From KBS50 sp042434095 (GTDB taxonomy: Bacteria > Actinomycetota > Actinomycetes > Mycobacteriales > Micromonosporaceae), in contig NZ_JBHLUE010000002.1 of NCBI RefSeq assembly GCF_042434095.1, positions 496,001 to 560,000 of the forward strand: a stretch of 64,000 nt of DNA, given 5' to 3'. Under the pieces are notes generated by a model. The model did no database searches. It was not told the DNA's origin and saw nothing but the letters and a program-made list of their open reading frames with translations. The first letter of the stretch is position 1. The number at the start of each line of letters is the position of its first letter. Positions 57,564-64,000 of this stretch are shown here, one piece after another. Position numbers and translations under genes: made by a program.

Positions 57564-58769
57564 ATGCGGGACGTGCCACGGGTGGTCTGGGTGCTGGCGG
57601 CCGGGCGGTTCGTCAATGCCTGCGGTTCGTTCCTGTTCACCTTTCTCTTCCTCTATCTGACCGGGCCGCGGGGCATCCCGCTCGGGCCGGCCGGCCTGCT
57701 GGCCGGGAGTCTCGGCGCCGGCCTGCTGCTGGGCAACTTCACCGGTGGCGGCTTCGGGGACCGGTACGGGCACCGGCGGGTCATGCTGGTCGGCTCGGCG
57801 GCGGTCGGGCTGCTGACCCTGGCCATCCCGTGGCTGCCCAGCCCGGTCCTGGTCGTGGCGCTGCCGGTGCTCGGGTACGCCTCGGCGACCACCGGCGTCT
57901 CGCAGGGCGCGCTGGCCGCGCTCGCCGCGCCGCCCGGCGATCGGCGGCGCGCGGTGGCGATCGGTCGCACCGCCTTCAACGCCGGCTGCGTGATCGGTCC
58001 GCCGCTCGGGGCGCTGCTCTCGACGTACGGCTTCACCTGGCTGTTCGTGGTGGACGGCGCGGTCACCCTGGTGGTCCGGTTGGTGACGGCCCGGCTGCTG
58101 CCCACGGAGCCGGCGCCGGCCGCGCGCCCGGACGGGCGCGGCCGCCCGGCGTTGTGGCCCGCGCTGCGGGCCGACCCGGGCCTGCTGTTGCTGCTGCCGG
58201 CCATCGTCGGGGTGGACCTGGTCTACCGCCAGCTGTACTCGACGGTGCCGGTCTACCTGCGCGACGGCGGGCAACCGGTCGCGCTGTACGCCGCGCTCAT
58301 CGCGCTGGGGTCCGGGCTGATCCTCTGCCTCGAGCTGCCGGTGGCCCTCGCGCTGCGCCGGCGGAACGCCGTCGGCATCGTGGCCGCCGGGTACGTCCTG
58401 GTGGGGCTGGGGTTCGGGCTGTTCACCCTCGGGACGGCCACGGTCGCGGTGGTGGCGGCCATGGTGGTCATCACCGCCGGGGAGATCCTCTACAAGACCA
58501 CCGCCACCGCGTACGTCCTGGACGCCGCCCCCGATCGGCTCGTCGGTCGATACCAGGGCCTCTACACCGGCGCGGCCACCAGTGGCACCATCCTGTCACC
58601 GCCGGTGGGCGCGCTGGCCTACTCGGCCGGCCCGCGCCTGCTCTGGCCCGCCTGCGCGGTCGTGGCGGTGGGCGCCGGCGCGCTGGCCTGGTGGTCCGGC
58701 CGGCGGCCCCGCCCGGGCGCGCCCACCGGCCCGCCCGTGCCGGCCGCCGCTCCCGCGTCCGGCCCTTGA
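57564..58769 (+). CDS. MFS transporter
   Basis: The 401-residue protein starts RDVPRVVWVLAAGRFVNACGSFLFTFLFLYL after GAGGGGAGTGGG. It has 12 hydrophobic segments and the loop FGDRYGHRRVMLVGSAAVG, the classic D-R-x-G-R/H-R-x MFS motif. TGVSQGALAALAAPPGDRRRAVAIGRTAFNAG is typical of MFS_1 exporters. Substrate unknown. It is likely controlled by the inverted repeat just upstream. Confidence 0.88.
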   Translation: MRDVPRVVWVLAAGRFVNACGSFLFTFLFLYLTGPRGIPLGPAGLLAGSLGAGLLLGNFTGGGFGDRYGHRRVMLVGSAAVGLLTLAIPWLPSPVLVVALPVLGYASATTGVSQGALAALAAPPGDRRRAVAIGRTAFNAGCVIGPPLGALLSTYGFTWLFVVDGAVTLVVRLVTARLLPTEPAPAARPDGRGRPALWPALRADPGLLLLLPAIVGVDLVYRQLYSTVPVYLRDGGQPVALYAALIALGSGLILCLELPVALALRRRNAVGIVAAGYVLVGLGFGLFTLGTATVAVVAAMVVITAGEILYKTTATAYVLDAAPDRLVGRYQGLYTGAATSGTILSPPVGALAYSAGPRLLWPACAVVAVGAGALAWWSGRRPRPGAPTGPPVPAAAPASGP

Positions 58770-58800
58770 CCCGTCATCCGGCGCGGAGCAGGCTCGCACC

Positions 58801-60561
58801 ATGGTCACCTCCGGCACTCCCGACAGCGCCGGCACGTCCGGCACCTCCGGCAGCCCCGGCACCTCCGGCAGCCCCGGCACCGAGGCCTTCCGGGCCGCGC
58901 GGGACTTGCTGCTCGCGCACCGCGAGGACCATGACACGGCGTACGAGCGGTTCCGCTGGCCCCGGCCGGCGGAGTTCAACTGGGCGCTCGACTGGTTCGA
59001 CGTCATCGCGCGCGACAATGAGCGTACGGCGTTGTGGATCGTCGAGGCCGACGGCGCCGAGCGGCGCTGGTCGTACGCGGAACTGTCCCGCCGGTCCGAC
59101 CAGGTGGCGAACTGGCTGCGCGGTCGCGGGGTACGGGCCGGCGATCCGCTGCTGCTGATGCTCGGCAACCAGCTGGAACTGTGGGAGACCATCCTCGCCG
59201 CGATGAAACTGCGGGCCGTGCTCATCCCGGCCACCCCGCTGCTCGGCCCGGCCGACCTGGCCGACCGGATCGACCGGGGCGCGGTCCGGCACGTCGTGGC
59301 GGGCGCGGGCGACGTGGACAAGTTCGCCGACGTACCGGGCGACTACACCCGGATCGCGGTCGGCGGCGCCGCGGCCGGGGACGGCTGGCTGGCGTACGCC
59401 GAGGCGTACCGGGAACCGGCCGGGTTCACCCCCGACGGACCGACCGGGGCGGACGAGCCGCTGCTGCGCTACTTCACCTCGGGTACGACGGCCCGGGCCA
59501 AGCTGGTCGAGCACACCCACACGTCGTACCCGGCCGGCCATCTGTCCACGATGTACTGGATCGGGCTGCGCCCCGGCGACGTCCACCTGAACGTCTCCTC
59601 GCCGGGCTGGGCCAAGCACGCCTGGAGCAGCGTGTTCGCGCCGTGGAACGCCGAGGCCACGGTGTTCGTCTACAACTATGCCCGGTTCGACGCGCCGGCC
59701 CTGCTGGCCGAGCTGGACCGCTGCGGGGTGACGAGCTTCTGCGCCCCGCCGACGGTGTGGCGGATGCTGATCCAGGCCGACCTGAGCCGGCTGCGCACCC
59801 CGCCGGAGATCGTGGTCGGCGCCGGGGAGCCGCTGAACCCCGAGGTGATCGAGCAGGTGCGGGCGGCCTGGGGGGTGACGATCCGGGACGGGTACGGGCA
59901 GACCGAGACCACCGCCCAGATCGGCAACCCGCCGGGCCAGCGGGTGAAGCCGGGCTCGATGGGTCGGCCGCTGCCCGGCTATCCGGTGGTGCTGATCGAC
60001 CCGCTCACCGGGGAGCCGGGCGACGACGGTGAGGTGTGTCTCGACCTGTCCCGGCGGCCGGCCGCGCTGATGACCGGCTACCACGGCGACCCGGAGCTGA
60101 CCGCCACGGTCATGGCGGGTGGGTACTACCACACGGGCGACCTCGCGGCCCGGGACGCCGACGGCTACCTGAGCTACGTGGGCCGCACCGATGACGTGTT
60201 CAAGGCCTCGGACTACCGGGTCTCGCCCTTCGAGCTGGAGAGCGTGCTGCTGGAGCACGAGGCCGTGGCCGAGGCGGCCGTGGTCCCGTCGCCGGACCCG
60301 GTCCGGCTCGCGGTGCCGAAGGCGTACGTGGTGCTCGCGTCGGGATGGGCGCCGACCGAGGAGACCGCCCGGGCGATCTTCGCGTACTCCCGCCGGCGGC
60401 TGGCGCCGTACCTGCGGATCCGCCGGCTGGAGTTCGCGGACCTGCCCAAGACCATCTCCGGCAAGATCCGTCGTACCGAGCTGCGCGCCGCCGAGCGCGA
60501 CAAGCACGGCGCGGCCGACGCCCGGCCGCCCGGCGAGTACCGGGAAGACCAGCTGTCCTGA
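58801..60561 (+). CDS. Acyl-CoA synthetase (AMP-forming, medium-chain type)
   Basis: The 586-residue adenylating enzyme activates a carboxylic acid as CoA thioester. ANL motifs are present: LLRYFTSGTTARAKLVEHTH (P-loop), DGYGQTETTAQIGNPPGQ (A5), YYHTGDLAARDADGYLSYVGRTDDVFKASDYRVSP (A7-A8 hinge) and the catalytic Lys in LPKTISGKIRR (A10). An N-terminal Gly/Thr/Ser/Pro tract (GTSGTSGSPGTSGSPGT) precedes the domain. It starts 31 bp after the MFS gene and may be in the same transcript. Confidence 0.92.
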   Translation: MVTSGTPDSAGTSGTSGSPGTSGSPGTEAFRAARDLLLAHREDHDTAYERFRWPRPAEFNWALDWFDVIARDNERTALWIVEADGAERRWSYAELSRRSDQVANWLRGRGVRAGDPLLLMLGNQLELWETILAAMKLRAVLIPATPLLGPADLADRIDRGAVRHVVAGAGDVDKFADVPGDYTRIAVGGAAAGDGWLAYAEAYREPAGFTPDGPTGADEPLLRYFTSGTTARAKLVEHTHTSYPAGHLSTMYWIGLRPGDVHLNVSSPGWAKHAWSSVFAPWNAEATVFVYNYARFDAPALLAELDRCGVTSFCAPPTVWRMLIQADLSRLRTPPEIVVGAGEPLNPEVIEQVRAAWGVTIRDGYGQTETTAQIGNPPGQRVKPGSMGRPLPGYPVVLIDPLTGEPGDDGEVCLDLSRRPAALMTGYHGDPELTATVMAGGYYHTGDLAARDADGYLSYVGRTDDVFKASDYRVSPFELESVLLEHEAVAEAAVVPSPDPVRLAVPKAYVVLASGWAPTEETARAIFAYSRRRLAPYLRIRRLEFADLPKTISGKIRRTELRAAERDKHGAADARPPGEYREDQLS

Positions 60562-60632
60562 AAGGACATAGGCGGCACATGAGACGTGCCACTTCTGCTG
60601 CGTCCGGGGCTCGGGCACGGTAGGTTCGAGCC

Positions 60633-61064
60633 ATGGCCGTCGCTCTCGCACCCGCATCGTGGGTGGCGCGGTGGCTGCTGCGGTCGGTCGCCTCGCTGGC
60701 CATGACCGCGTTCACGGCCGCGATCCTGGCGCTCGGCGCCGGTGCGGCCGCCCCCACTGCCACGGCCGCCCCGCCGGACGCGGATCGGGTCGCCGTGACG
60801 GTCGACCGACCGTCCGCCGCCACGGCCGCGGTCCGGCCCAGCACGCTGACCGTCGCCGCGGGCGCCACCCGGGACCTGCGTCCCGCCCGCGCCCTGCTCG
60901 CCGCGCCGGTCGCCGTCCCCGGCGCCGACTCGCTGCCGGCGCCGACCACCGCGCTCGCCGGGTCGACCGCCGCGACCGTCGGGTCCGCGGCCAGCACGGG
61001 CTGGCGGCCCGTCCGGGCGGTGCTTCCGGGTACGACGGGCGAGCGCGCCCCGCCGACCCGCTGA
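60633..61064 (+). CDS. Secreted Ala-rich hypothetical protein
   Basis: The 143-residue product has a hydrophobic N-terminus (VARWLLRSVASLAMTAFTAAILALGAG) and a mature part almost entirely of Ala, Thr, Pro, Val and Arg. No domain is recognised. GGTAGG lies about 8 bp before the ATG. The composition makes coding status only moderately certain. Confidence 0.55.
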   Translation: MAVALAPASWVARWLLRSVASLAMTAFTAAILALGAGAAAPTATAAPPDADRVAVTVDRPSAATAAVRPSTLTVAAGATRDLRPARALLAAPVAVPGADSLPAPTTALAGSTAATVGSAASTGWRPVRAVLPGTTGERAPPTR

Positions 61065-61198
61065 GGCGTCCCGCCCTCGGCCGTCACCGCACGGCCCGTC
61101 CCGGCTCCGCCGGAGACCCGGCCTGCCCCACCTCGGTCCAGCCCGGGACGCCCCCCCGCGTGCCCCTTTCCGCTCGACCCCCCCGAGGTGCTCTCCCC

Positions 61199-61990
61199 AT
61201 GGAAACCGTCCTGTCCGTCGTCCTGCCCGACGTGCCGCGCGCCGCGGTCATCTGGTTCGTTCTGCTGCTCCTCGGCCTGGTGGCGATGGTCGCCCTGGTC
61301 AGTCAACCCGTTCGCGCGCAGCGATCCGGCGCGCCGGACGGTCCGGACACCGCCGGTGAACACGAGCGGGACCTGCTGCGGTATGCCGATGAGGTCAGCG
61401 TGGCGGCCGATCGGGCGGCCGCCACCGCCCGGCAGGCTCGGGAGGCCTGGTCGGCCGCCGAGGACGAGGTGGAGGCCGCCTGGCAGGCGTACCGTGCCGC
61501 GGACGAGGCGCTGGACCGGGTCGCCGCCGCTGCCGCGCTGCCGGCGCCGCGTACCCCGCAGACCCCGACCGAGTACGCGGACCGCGAGCGGTACCTGCAC
61601 CGTGCCGTGATCGCCGCGCACTGGCGGGGTGACCTGCCGGTGGCGCGGCTCACCGAGGCGCTGGCGCACCGCGCCGGCTGGGATCCGCGGCTGCACCCGG
61701 TCGACCAGGAGCGGCACCTGCTGCGGGTGATCCGGGACGAGAAGCTGGCCGCGCACCGCTCCGCAGCGGAGCGGGAGCGGACGGCGTGGCAGCAGGCCGA
61801 GCGGGCCGCCGAGGCCGCCCGCAGCCTGCGGGCCGAGGCGGCGCAGGCCACCGCGCTGGCGTCCCGGCCGGCGCCCGCCGGGGACCTGCTGGGGGAGCTG
61901 CTGACCGGGGCCACCGTCACGGTCCCGGTCGTGCCGGCGCAGCGCCCGGCGAACGCGCCGTCCCGGCTGCGGGCCGCCCAGGCCGGCTGA
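61199..61990 (+). CDS. Membrane-anchored coiled-coil protein
   Basis: The 263-residue product has one N-terminal membrane helix (AAVIWFVLLLLGLVAMVALV). A long Ala/Glu/Arg-rich helical region (YADEVSVAADRAAATARQAREAW, AERERTAWQQAERAAEAARSLRAEAA) follows, probably a cytoplasmic coiled coil. A central part is HWRGDLPVARLTEALAHRAGWDP. I do not recognise the family. The ATG follows a CCCC-rich stretch and lacks a good ribosome binding site, so the start is uncertain. Confidence 0.7.
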   Translation: METVLSVVLPDVPRAAVIWFVLLLLGLVAMVALVSQPVRAQRSGAPDGPDTAGEHERDLLRYADEVSVAADRAAATARQAREAWSAAEDEVEAAWQAYRAADEALDRVAAAAALPAPRTPQTPTEYADRERYLHRAVIAAHWRGDLPVARLTEALAHRAGWDPRLHPVDQERHLLRVIRDEKLAAHRSAAERERTAWQQAERAAEAARSLRAEAAQATALASRPAPAGDLLGELLTGATVTVPVVPAQRPANAPSRLRAAQAG

Positions 61991-62023
61991 CCGGGCCGGC
62001 CGGGCACCGGACGTCGCGGCCGG

Positions 62024-62797
62024 CTACCAGGTGCAGGAGGTGAGCAGCAGGGTGTCGAGCAGCCGGGCGCGGGTCGCGGACGGCACCTCGCGCCGCGGCT
62101 TCCAGGTGCAACCGAGGTCGTACGCCACCACCCGGCCGGTGTCGAAGACCCGCCGGACGGCCGCGAGCACCTCGGCCGCGGAGGGCCCGCGGGGCGCCGG
62201 GTAGCGCGGTTCCGGCAGCTCGCCCGGATCGATGACATCGGCGTCGAGGTGCAACATCAGCGGACCCGGGGGCAGCGTCGTCGCGGTCAGCCCGGGCACG
62301 GTCGACCGGTGGATGCCGGCGGTGGCCAGGTACGTCTCCTCGGGCGGGTCGAGATCGCGGCCGTCCACCAGCACGACCCGATCCGTGGCCAGCGGGCGCA
62401 GCCCGAGCCGGTCCGCGCTCAGCTCCGGGCGGTAGCCGGTGAGGATGCGCAGCGGTATCCCGCCCAGGTAGCCGGAGGCGCTGGTCTCCAGGGTCTGCAG
62501 GTCGCCGTGCGCGTCGAACCAGACGAGCGCCGGCTGCACCCCGGCCCGCTGCAGCCCGGCCAGCACCCCGAGCGCCACCATGCAGTCGCCGGAGAGCACC
62601 GCCGGCACGGCGTTACCGCGTACCCGATCGGCCACCAGGTCGGCCACCCGGTCGTGTAGCCGGGCCATCCGGTCCCACGGGTCGCCCTCGGGCAACTCGA
62701 CCGTCACCGTCTCGGCGGCGGCGCCCGGTGGCAGCAGCAGGTCGAGGTCCGGAAGATGCTCGTCCAGGTGGTAGGGGACCACGAGGGGTAGTGGCAT
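62024..62797 (-). CDS. Arginase/agmatinase (ureohydrolase) superfamily protein
   Basis: The 257-residue protein has the superfamily metal motifs VWFDAHGDLQT (DAHGD) and MLHLDADVIDPGE (D-x-D-x2-DP). The first ligand motif, GGDHS in arginases, reads SGDCM, so the His is replaced by Cys. This replacement is seen in some actinobacterial members and may change the metal centre. A catalytic role cannot be assumed. Confidence 0.82.
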   Translation of the reverse strand: MPLPLVVPYHLDEHLPDLDLLLPPGAAAETVTVELPEGDPWDRMARLHDRVADLVADRVRGNAVPAVLSGDCMVALGVLAGLQRAGVQPALVWFDAHGDLQTLETSASGYLGGIPLRILTGYRPELSADRLGLRPLATDRVVLVDGRDLDPPEETYLATAGIHRSTVPGLTATTLPPGPLMLHLDADVIDPGELPEPRYPAPRGPSAAEVLAAVRRVFDTGRVVAYDLGCTWKPRREVPSATRARLLDTLLLTSCTW

Positions 62798-62894
62798 GCG
62801 GACACCTTACGACCGTCGGGGGTTCGGTGGGGCGGCGGCGGTTGCCGGTCCGCCGCCGCCCCACCGCCGGGGGCGGTCATGGTGCCGTCGGGGA

Positions 62895-63533
62895 TCAGGC
62901 GACCCCGACGGGCCGGAACTGCACGCTCACCCGGGGGCCGACCGGGCGGGTGGTCTTGGGGACGGCATGTTCCCAGGTGCGCTGGCAGGACCCGCCCATC
63001 ACCACCAGGTCGCCGTGACCGAGCAGGAACCGCCGGCTCTCTCCGCCGCCGCGCGGCCGCAGCAGCAGCGGGCGGGGCGAGCCGAACGACACGATGGCCA
63101 CCATCGTGTCCAGGTAGGAGGATCGACCCCGGGTGTCGCCGTGCCAGGCGACGCTGTCCCGCCCGTCGCGGTAGAGGCAGAGGCCGGCGGTGACGAACGG
63201 CTCGCCGAGCTCCCGCAGGTAGTGCTCGGTGAGCCGGTTGCGCGCCTCGGTGAGCACCGGATGCGGCAGCCGCTCCCGGCCGTCGTACCAGCACAGCAGC
63301 CGGGGCACCGCCACGTCGTTGTCGTACATGGTCCGGCGCTCGGCCCGCCACCGTACGTCGTTGAGCAGGGTGCGCAGCACGGCGTCCGAGCCGCGGACCC
63401 AGCCGGCCAGATGGTCGACCCAGGCGCCGTGGGTCAGCTCGTGGCGCCGGATCCGACCGGTCAGCGGGCCCAGCCGGGCGCCGCGCTCGTCGTCGAGGTC
63501 GAGCATCGAGGGCTGGTACGCCAGGGAGGTCAT
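62895..63533 (-). CDS. AlkB-like 2-oxoglutarate/Fe(II)-dependent dioxygenase
   Basis: The 212-residue protein matches the AlkB family that removes alkyl groups from nucleic acid bases. The iron ligands are in AWHGDTRG (His-x-Asp) and TWEHAVPKTTRPVGPRVSVQFRP (distal His, then the two Arg that bind 2-oxoglutarate and stabilise the site). The start ATG begins MTSLAYQPSML with GTAGGG 8 bp upstream. Confidence 0.88.
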   Translation of the reverse strand: MTSLAYQPSMLDLDDERGARLGPLTGRIRRHELTHGAWVDHLAGWVRGSDAVLRTLLNDVRWRAERRTMYDNDVAVPRLLCWYDGRERLPHPVLTEARNRLTEHYLRELGEPFVTAGLCLYRDGRDSVAWHGDTRGRSSYLDTMVAIVSFGSPRPLLLRPRGGGESRRFLLGHGDLVVMGGSCQRTWEHAVPKTTRPVGPRVSVQFRPVGVA

Positions 63534-63682
63534 GGCGATCACCCTACCTCGTCGTTCGAACTTGTGTTCGATAAACCGCCGGATCGGTGCCGGCATGTCG
63601 TCGAGCCGGCCACCGGTGAGCCGGGGGTGCGCACAATGAGCTCAGTGCTCCGGCGGCGACGCCGCGGGACGGGGAGGTGGAG

Positions 63683-64000
63683 ATGGAGCCGCTACGACCG
63701 GGCCGCCGCGCCCCGCGTACCGGCGAGCCGGGAGCGGGCGACTCAGGCTTCCCGCCTCCGCCGGCCACCGACAGCCGCTTCGTGCTCGACGACGGTCCGG
63801 AACTGGACACCGAACACCTCATCACGGCCCCGGGCCAGGCGATCACGGTCACCCTGGAGACCACCCGGTGCGTCGGCGCGGTCGACCCCGACGGTTTCCT
63901 CTACTTCGCGGCCGACCACATCGCCCGGGGCACGCTGGCGGCCACGCTGACGTTGAGCGTGGCCGCCCGGATCTCCGGTCTGGAAACCGGTGGCACACTG
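63683..64000 (+). CDS. Unknown protein, truncated at the window end
   Basis: An open frame of 106 codons starts at an ATG preceded by a strong GGGGAGGTGGAG and runs off the end without a stop. It begins MEPLRPGRRAPRTGEPGAG (disordered), then FVLDDGPELDTEHLITAPGQAITVTLE and TRCVGAVDPDGFLYFAADH. Too little is present to assign a family. Confidence 0.7.
   Translation, partial: MEPLRPGRRAPRTGEPGAGDSGFPPPPATDSRFVLDDGPELDTEHLITAPGQAITVTLETTRCVGAVDPDGFLYFAADHIARGTLAATLTLSVAARISGLETGGTL

Noticed and set aside
60659..61198. Long in-frame upstream extension of the coiled-coil protein
   Set aside because: The extension is Arg/Gly-rich, overlaps the secreted Ala-rich gene in another frame, and has no membrane or domain signal. 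The ATG at 61199 directly precedes a clear membrane helix.

Overview
The window is high-GC actinobacterial DNA and most likely comes from the Micromonosporaceae (Micromonospora-like). Three things point there: the run purL - comB-like - sterol-carrier protein - purF - purM - DUF3073 - amino-acid dehydrogenase - bldC, which I recall as also present in Streptomyces; Tad pilus genes without a recognisable peptidase; and a roughly 53-bp hairpin repeat that I associate with Micromonospora genomes. Both ends cut genes: purL on the left and an unidentified gene on the right.

Left part (1-13.6 kb). This is a purine-biosynthesis neighbourhood: purL (with a long disordered tail), a ComB-like phosphatase, an SCP2-like protein, purF and purM. 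A membrane protein with a roughly 370-residue Gly/Tyr/Gln-rich tail lies on the opposite strand. Between purM and the DUF3073 gene sits a compact two-gene RiPP cassette: a radical SAM/SPASM maturase overlapping a 71-codon precursor whose C-terminus is full of aromatic-X-Asn motifs, as in three-residue cyclophane peptides. The valine/leucine-type dehydrogenase, a conserved hypothetical gene and the developmental regulator bldC follow.

Middle part (13.7-37.2 kb). First come a methyltransferase, a TetR regulator, a DxDxDG-repeat protein and a short fatty-acid oxidation operon. Next is a lipoprotein whose LivJ-like domain is circularly permuted. Then come several small genes, a tRNA Glu-Asp-Phe cluster and a lipoprotein polysaccharide deacetylase. 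A light/B12-type carotenoid locus has crtE-crtI-idi-litR divergent from crtB-photolyase, with an 11-bp direct repeat in the shared promoter. A flavin disulfide reductase and an enoyl-CoA hydratase precede nrdAB, which encodes class I ribonucleotide reductase behind a cobalamin riboswitch and two candidate NrdR boxes. Four copies of the 53-bp repeat lie in 19.4-33.5 kb, and one of them is translated in frame inside nrdA just before its redox-active cysteine tail.

Right part (37.2-64 kb). A 12-gene Tad/Flp-type pilus operon reads leftwards (46.3 to 37.2 kb). It is followed by two MFS transporters flanking a CGNR zinc-finger regulator, an MMPL transporter, a secreted beta-helix/membrane protein, a DUF222-HNH nuclease, a GNAT enzyme, a 27-bp tandem repeat, a third MFS transporter and an acyl-CoA synthetase. 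The window ends with small envelope proteins, an arginase-family protein, an AlkB-like dioxygenase and the start of an unknown gene.

All functions are read from sequence motifs and family knowledge. No database search was possible.
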